Positions 20,367 through 22,119 of a DNA stretch of 22,119 nt are shown here, piece by piece (position 1 is the first letter of the stretch; each line of letters starts with the position of its first letter). Source of the stretch: an uncultured Clostridia bacterium (lineage in GTDB: Bacteria > Bacillota > Clostridia > Oscillospirales > Acutalibacteraceae). The position numbers and the translations under genes were made by a program. The stretch lies in contig CAMFPJ010000006.1 in assembly GCA_945971755.1 (NCBI GenBank), forward strand, positions 1 through 22,119. The letters are read 5' to 3'. The notes under the pieces were generated by a model that saw only the letters and a program-made list of their open reading frames with translations, ran no database searches and was not told where the DNA came from.

Positions 20367-22119
20367 ATGGCAGAAGAAATTAAAAACACTTCTTCTCAAA
20401 AGGTGGAAGAAGTTAACGAATACAGACAAATTCGTATTGATAAGCTTAAAAATCTTCAAGCTGCTGATAAAGACCCATTCACAATTACAAAGTATGATCA
20501 AACTCATCATACAAGTGATGTTAAAGAACTCTATTCTGCTCACGAAAAAGAACTTTTGGGGGACAGAGAAATACCGAACACCGATGGTCTTGACGAATCA
20601 GCAACCCGTGAAATAATCAACGCCGATTATAACGAACGCCGTGCGATTATGGATGCAAGTCCTATTGATGTTTCAATTGCAGGACGTATGATGTTTAAGC
20701 GCGTTATGGGTAAAGCGAGCTTTTGTAACATTTCTGATCTTAAGGGTAAAATTCAAATTTATGTTGCAAGGGACGCAATCGGCGAAGACGAATACGCAGA
20801 CTTCAAAAAGAGTGATATTGGCGACATTTTCGGAGTAAAGGGTTATGCTTTCAGAACAAAAACAGGTGAGATTTCAATTCACGCTAAAGAGATGAAGCTT
20901 CTTTCCAAGTCTCTTCAAACACTTCCTGAAAAGTTCCACGGCTTAACAGATACGGATACAAGATATCGTCAAAGATACGTTGATCTCATTATGAATGAAG
21001 AATCAAAAGATACATTTATTAAACGCAGCAAGGTAATTTCTTCAATTCGCCGCTATCTTGACGAGCAGGGCTTTATGGAGGTTGAAACTCCAATGCTCGT
21101 TTCCAATGCAGGCGGTGCTGCAGCAAGGCCGTTTGAAACTCATTACAACGCGCTTGATGAAGACGTAAAACTTCGTATTTCACTTGAACTTTACTTAAAG
21201 CGCCTTATTGTCGGCGGTCTTGAAAAGGTTTATGAAATCGGCAGAGTATTCCGTAATGAAGGCGTTGACACCCGCCATAATCCCGAATTTACTCTTATGG
21301 AACTTTATCAGGCTTATACCGATTACCACGGCATGATGGACCTTACCGAAAATATGTTCCGTTACCTGGCAAATGAGGTTTGCGGCACAACTGAAATCAC
21401 ATACGGTGAGCACCAAATCGACCTTGGCAAACCTTTTGAACGCCTTACAATGATTGACGCCGTTAAGAAATATGCAGGCGTTGACTTTGACGAGATAAAA
21501 GATGCTGACGAGGCTAAAAAAGTTGCTAAAGAGCATCACGTTGAATTTGAAGACAGACACACAAAGGGTGACATTCTTAACTTGTTCTTTGAAGAATTCT
21601 GTGAAGAAAATCTCATTCAGCCTACATTTATTATGGACCACCCCGTTGACATTTCACCCCTTACAAAGAGAAAACCCGAAAAGCCCGACTACGTTGAGCG
21701 TTTTGAACTCTTTATTAACGGTTGGGAAATGTGCAACGCATATTCAGAACTGAACGACCCAATTGACCAGCGTGAACGCTTTAAGCTTCAGGATGCGGCT
21801 GCCGCAGCAGGTGATGAAGAGGCAAACCACACAGACGAGGACTTCCTCAATGCTCTTGAAATCGGTATGCCTCCAACGGGCGGCATCGGTTACGGTATTG
21901 ACAGACTTGTAATGCTTCTTACCAATTCACCCGCAATTCGTGACGTTCTTCTCTTCCCAACAATGAAACCTTTGGACTCTGACAAGAAGGTTGAGAAGGC
22001 TGTTGAGACTCCTGTTGAAGCTGCTCCGGTTGTTGAAGAAAAGATCGATTTTTCCAACGTAGTTATCGAACCTCTCTTTGAAGATTTCGTCGATTTCGAG
22101 ACATTTTCTAAGTCCGATT
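20367..22119 (+). CDS. lysS: Class II lysyl-tRNA synthetase with N-terminal insertion and C-terminal extension (3' end outside window)
   Basis: The frame is open from the ATG at 20367 to the right edge, 584 codons. It attaches lysine to tRNA-Lys. The N-terminal OB-fold anticodon-binding domain spans about 30-190, then the class II core: motif 1 region (YLDEQGFMEVETPML, then GGAAARPFETH), motif 2 FRNEG (295-299) and motif 3 GIGYGIDRL (about 506-514). Normal LysRS ends at the segment seen here as FPTMKPL (530-536), about 500 residues in most bacteria. Two oddities: between HTSD and VSIAGRM, residues about 52-101, it is roughly 30 residues longer than E. coli LysRS; and after residue 536 a charged linker leads to VVIEPLFEDFVDFETFSKSD, which resembles the start of a Trbp111/MetG-type tRNA-binding domain. 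The Shine-Dalgarno is aaggag, 8 bp upstream. Confidence 0.95.
   Translation, partial: MAEEIKNTSSQKVEEVNEYRQIRIDKLKNLQAADKDPFTITKYDQTHHTSDVKELYSAHEKELLGDREIPNTDGLDESATREIINADYNERRAIMDASPIDVSIAGRMMFKRVMGKASFCNISDLKGKIQIYVARDAIGEDEYADFKKSDIGDIFGVKGYAFRTKTGEISIHAKEMKLLSKSLQTLPEKFHGLTDTDTRYRQRYVDLIMNEESKDTFIKRSKVISSIRRYLDEQGFMEVETPMLVSNAGGAAARPFETHYNALDEDVKLRISLELYLKRLIVGGLEKVYEIGRVFRNEGVDTRHNPEFTLMELYQAYTDYHGMMDLTENMFRYLANEVCGTTEITYGEHQIDLGKPFERLTMIDAVKKYAGVDFDEIKDADEAKKVAKEHHVEFEDRHTKGDILNLFFEEFCEENLIQPTFIMDHPVDISPLTKRKPEKPDYVERFELFINGWEMCNAYSELNDPIDQRERFKLQDAAAAAGDEEANHTDEDFLNALEIGMPPTGGIGYGIDRLVMLLTNSPAIRDVLLFPTMKPLDSDKKVEKAVETPVEAAPVVEEKIDFSNVVIEPLFEDFVDFETFSKSD

Noticed and set aside
21195..21641. 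Minus-strand open frame of 148 codons inside lysS
   Set aside because: It is opposite the conserved class II motif 2 region of LysRS and has no start signal; the + strand gene explains the sequence.

Overview
The window looks like a stretch of chromosome from a low-to-moderate GC Gram-positive bacterium of the class Clostridia, most likely an Oscillospiraceae/Ruminococcaceae-type gut lineage. This rests on the ylxM-ffh-rpsP-khpA-rimM-trmD gene order, HPr with both His15 and Ser46, strong Shine-Dalgarno sites, many GTG/TTG starts, an ftsE-ftsX-M23-S41 operon, a DUF4830-type protein and an unusually long LysRS. The genus assignment is inference. Every credible gene is on the + strand. I see no mobile element, CRISPR array, rRNA or tRNA.

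Layout: (1) 3-2069, the 3' part of mutS2. (2) 2129-2620, a small Thr/Ser-rich lipoprotein. (3) 2630-6308, a translation and secretion operon (ylxM, ffh, rpsP, khpA, rimM, trmD) with a consensus sigma-A promoter in front, a hairpin terminator inside it between khpA and rimM, and a strong terminator at the end. (4) 6334-7182, a membrane-anchored NodB-type polysaccharide deacetylase. (5) 7300-7702, HPr with its own promoter and terminator. (6) 7722-10206, uvrC overlapping a HAD phosphatase. (7) 10227-11932, rsmD, coaD and a coiled-coil protein. (8) 11933-13211, a DUF4830-like protein and an RsuA-type pseudouridine synthase. (9) 13254-14468, a CdaR/PucR-type regulator. (10) 14544-19085, ftsE, ftsX, a coiled-coil M23 protein and an S41-family protein, a cell-division peptidoglycan-remodelling operon. 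(11) 19138-19719, an unknown AT-rich gene. (12) 19742-20351, greA. (13) 20367-22119, lysS, which runs off the window.

The most interesting unit is the FtsEX operon. FtsE carries an acidic C-terminal extension of about 105 residues. The M23 domain has its first zinc-ligand His displaced by one residue. The S41 protein aligns without gaps to the CtpA/CtpB active site but has Gly in place of the catalytic Ser and Asn in place of the catalytic Lys, so it is probably a pseudoprotease. Together they suggest a divisome-linked complex that works partly by scaffolding or activation.

Secondary points are a LysRS with an N-terminal insertion and a C-terminal extension that begins like a Trbp111/MetG-type tRNA-binding domain, and a recurring arrangement in which hairpins overlap promoters or Shine-Dalgarno sites (before ylxM, the DUF4830 gene, the unknown gene at 19138, and greA).
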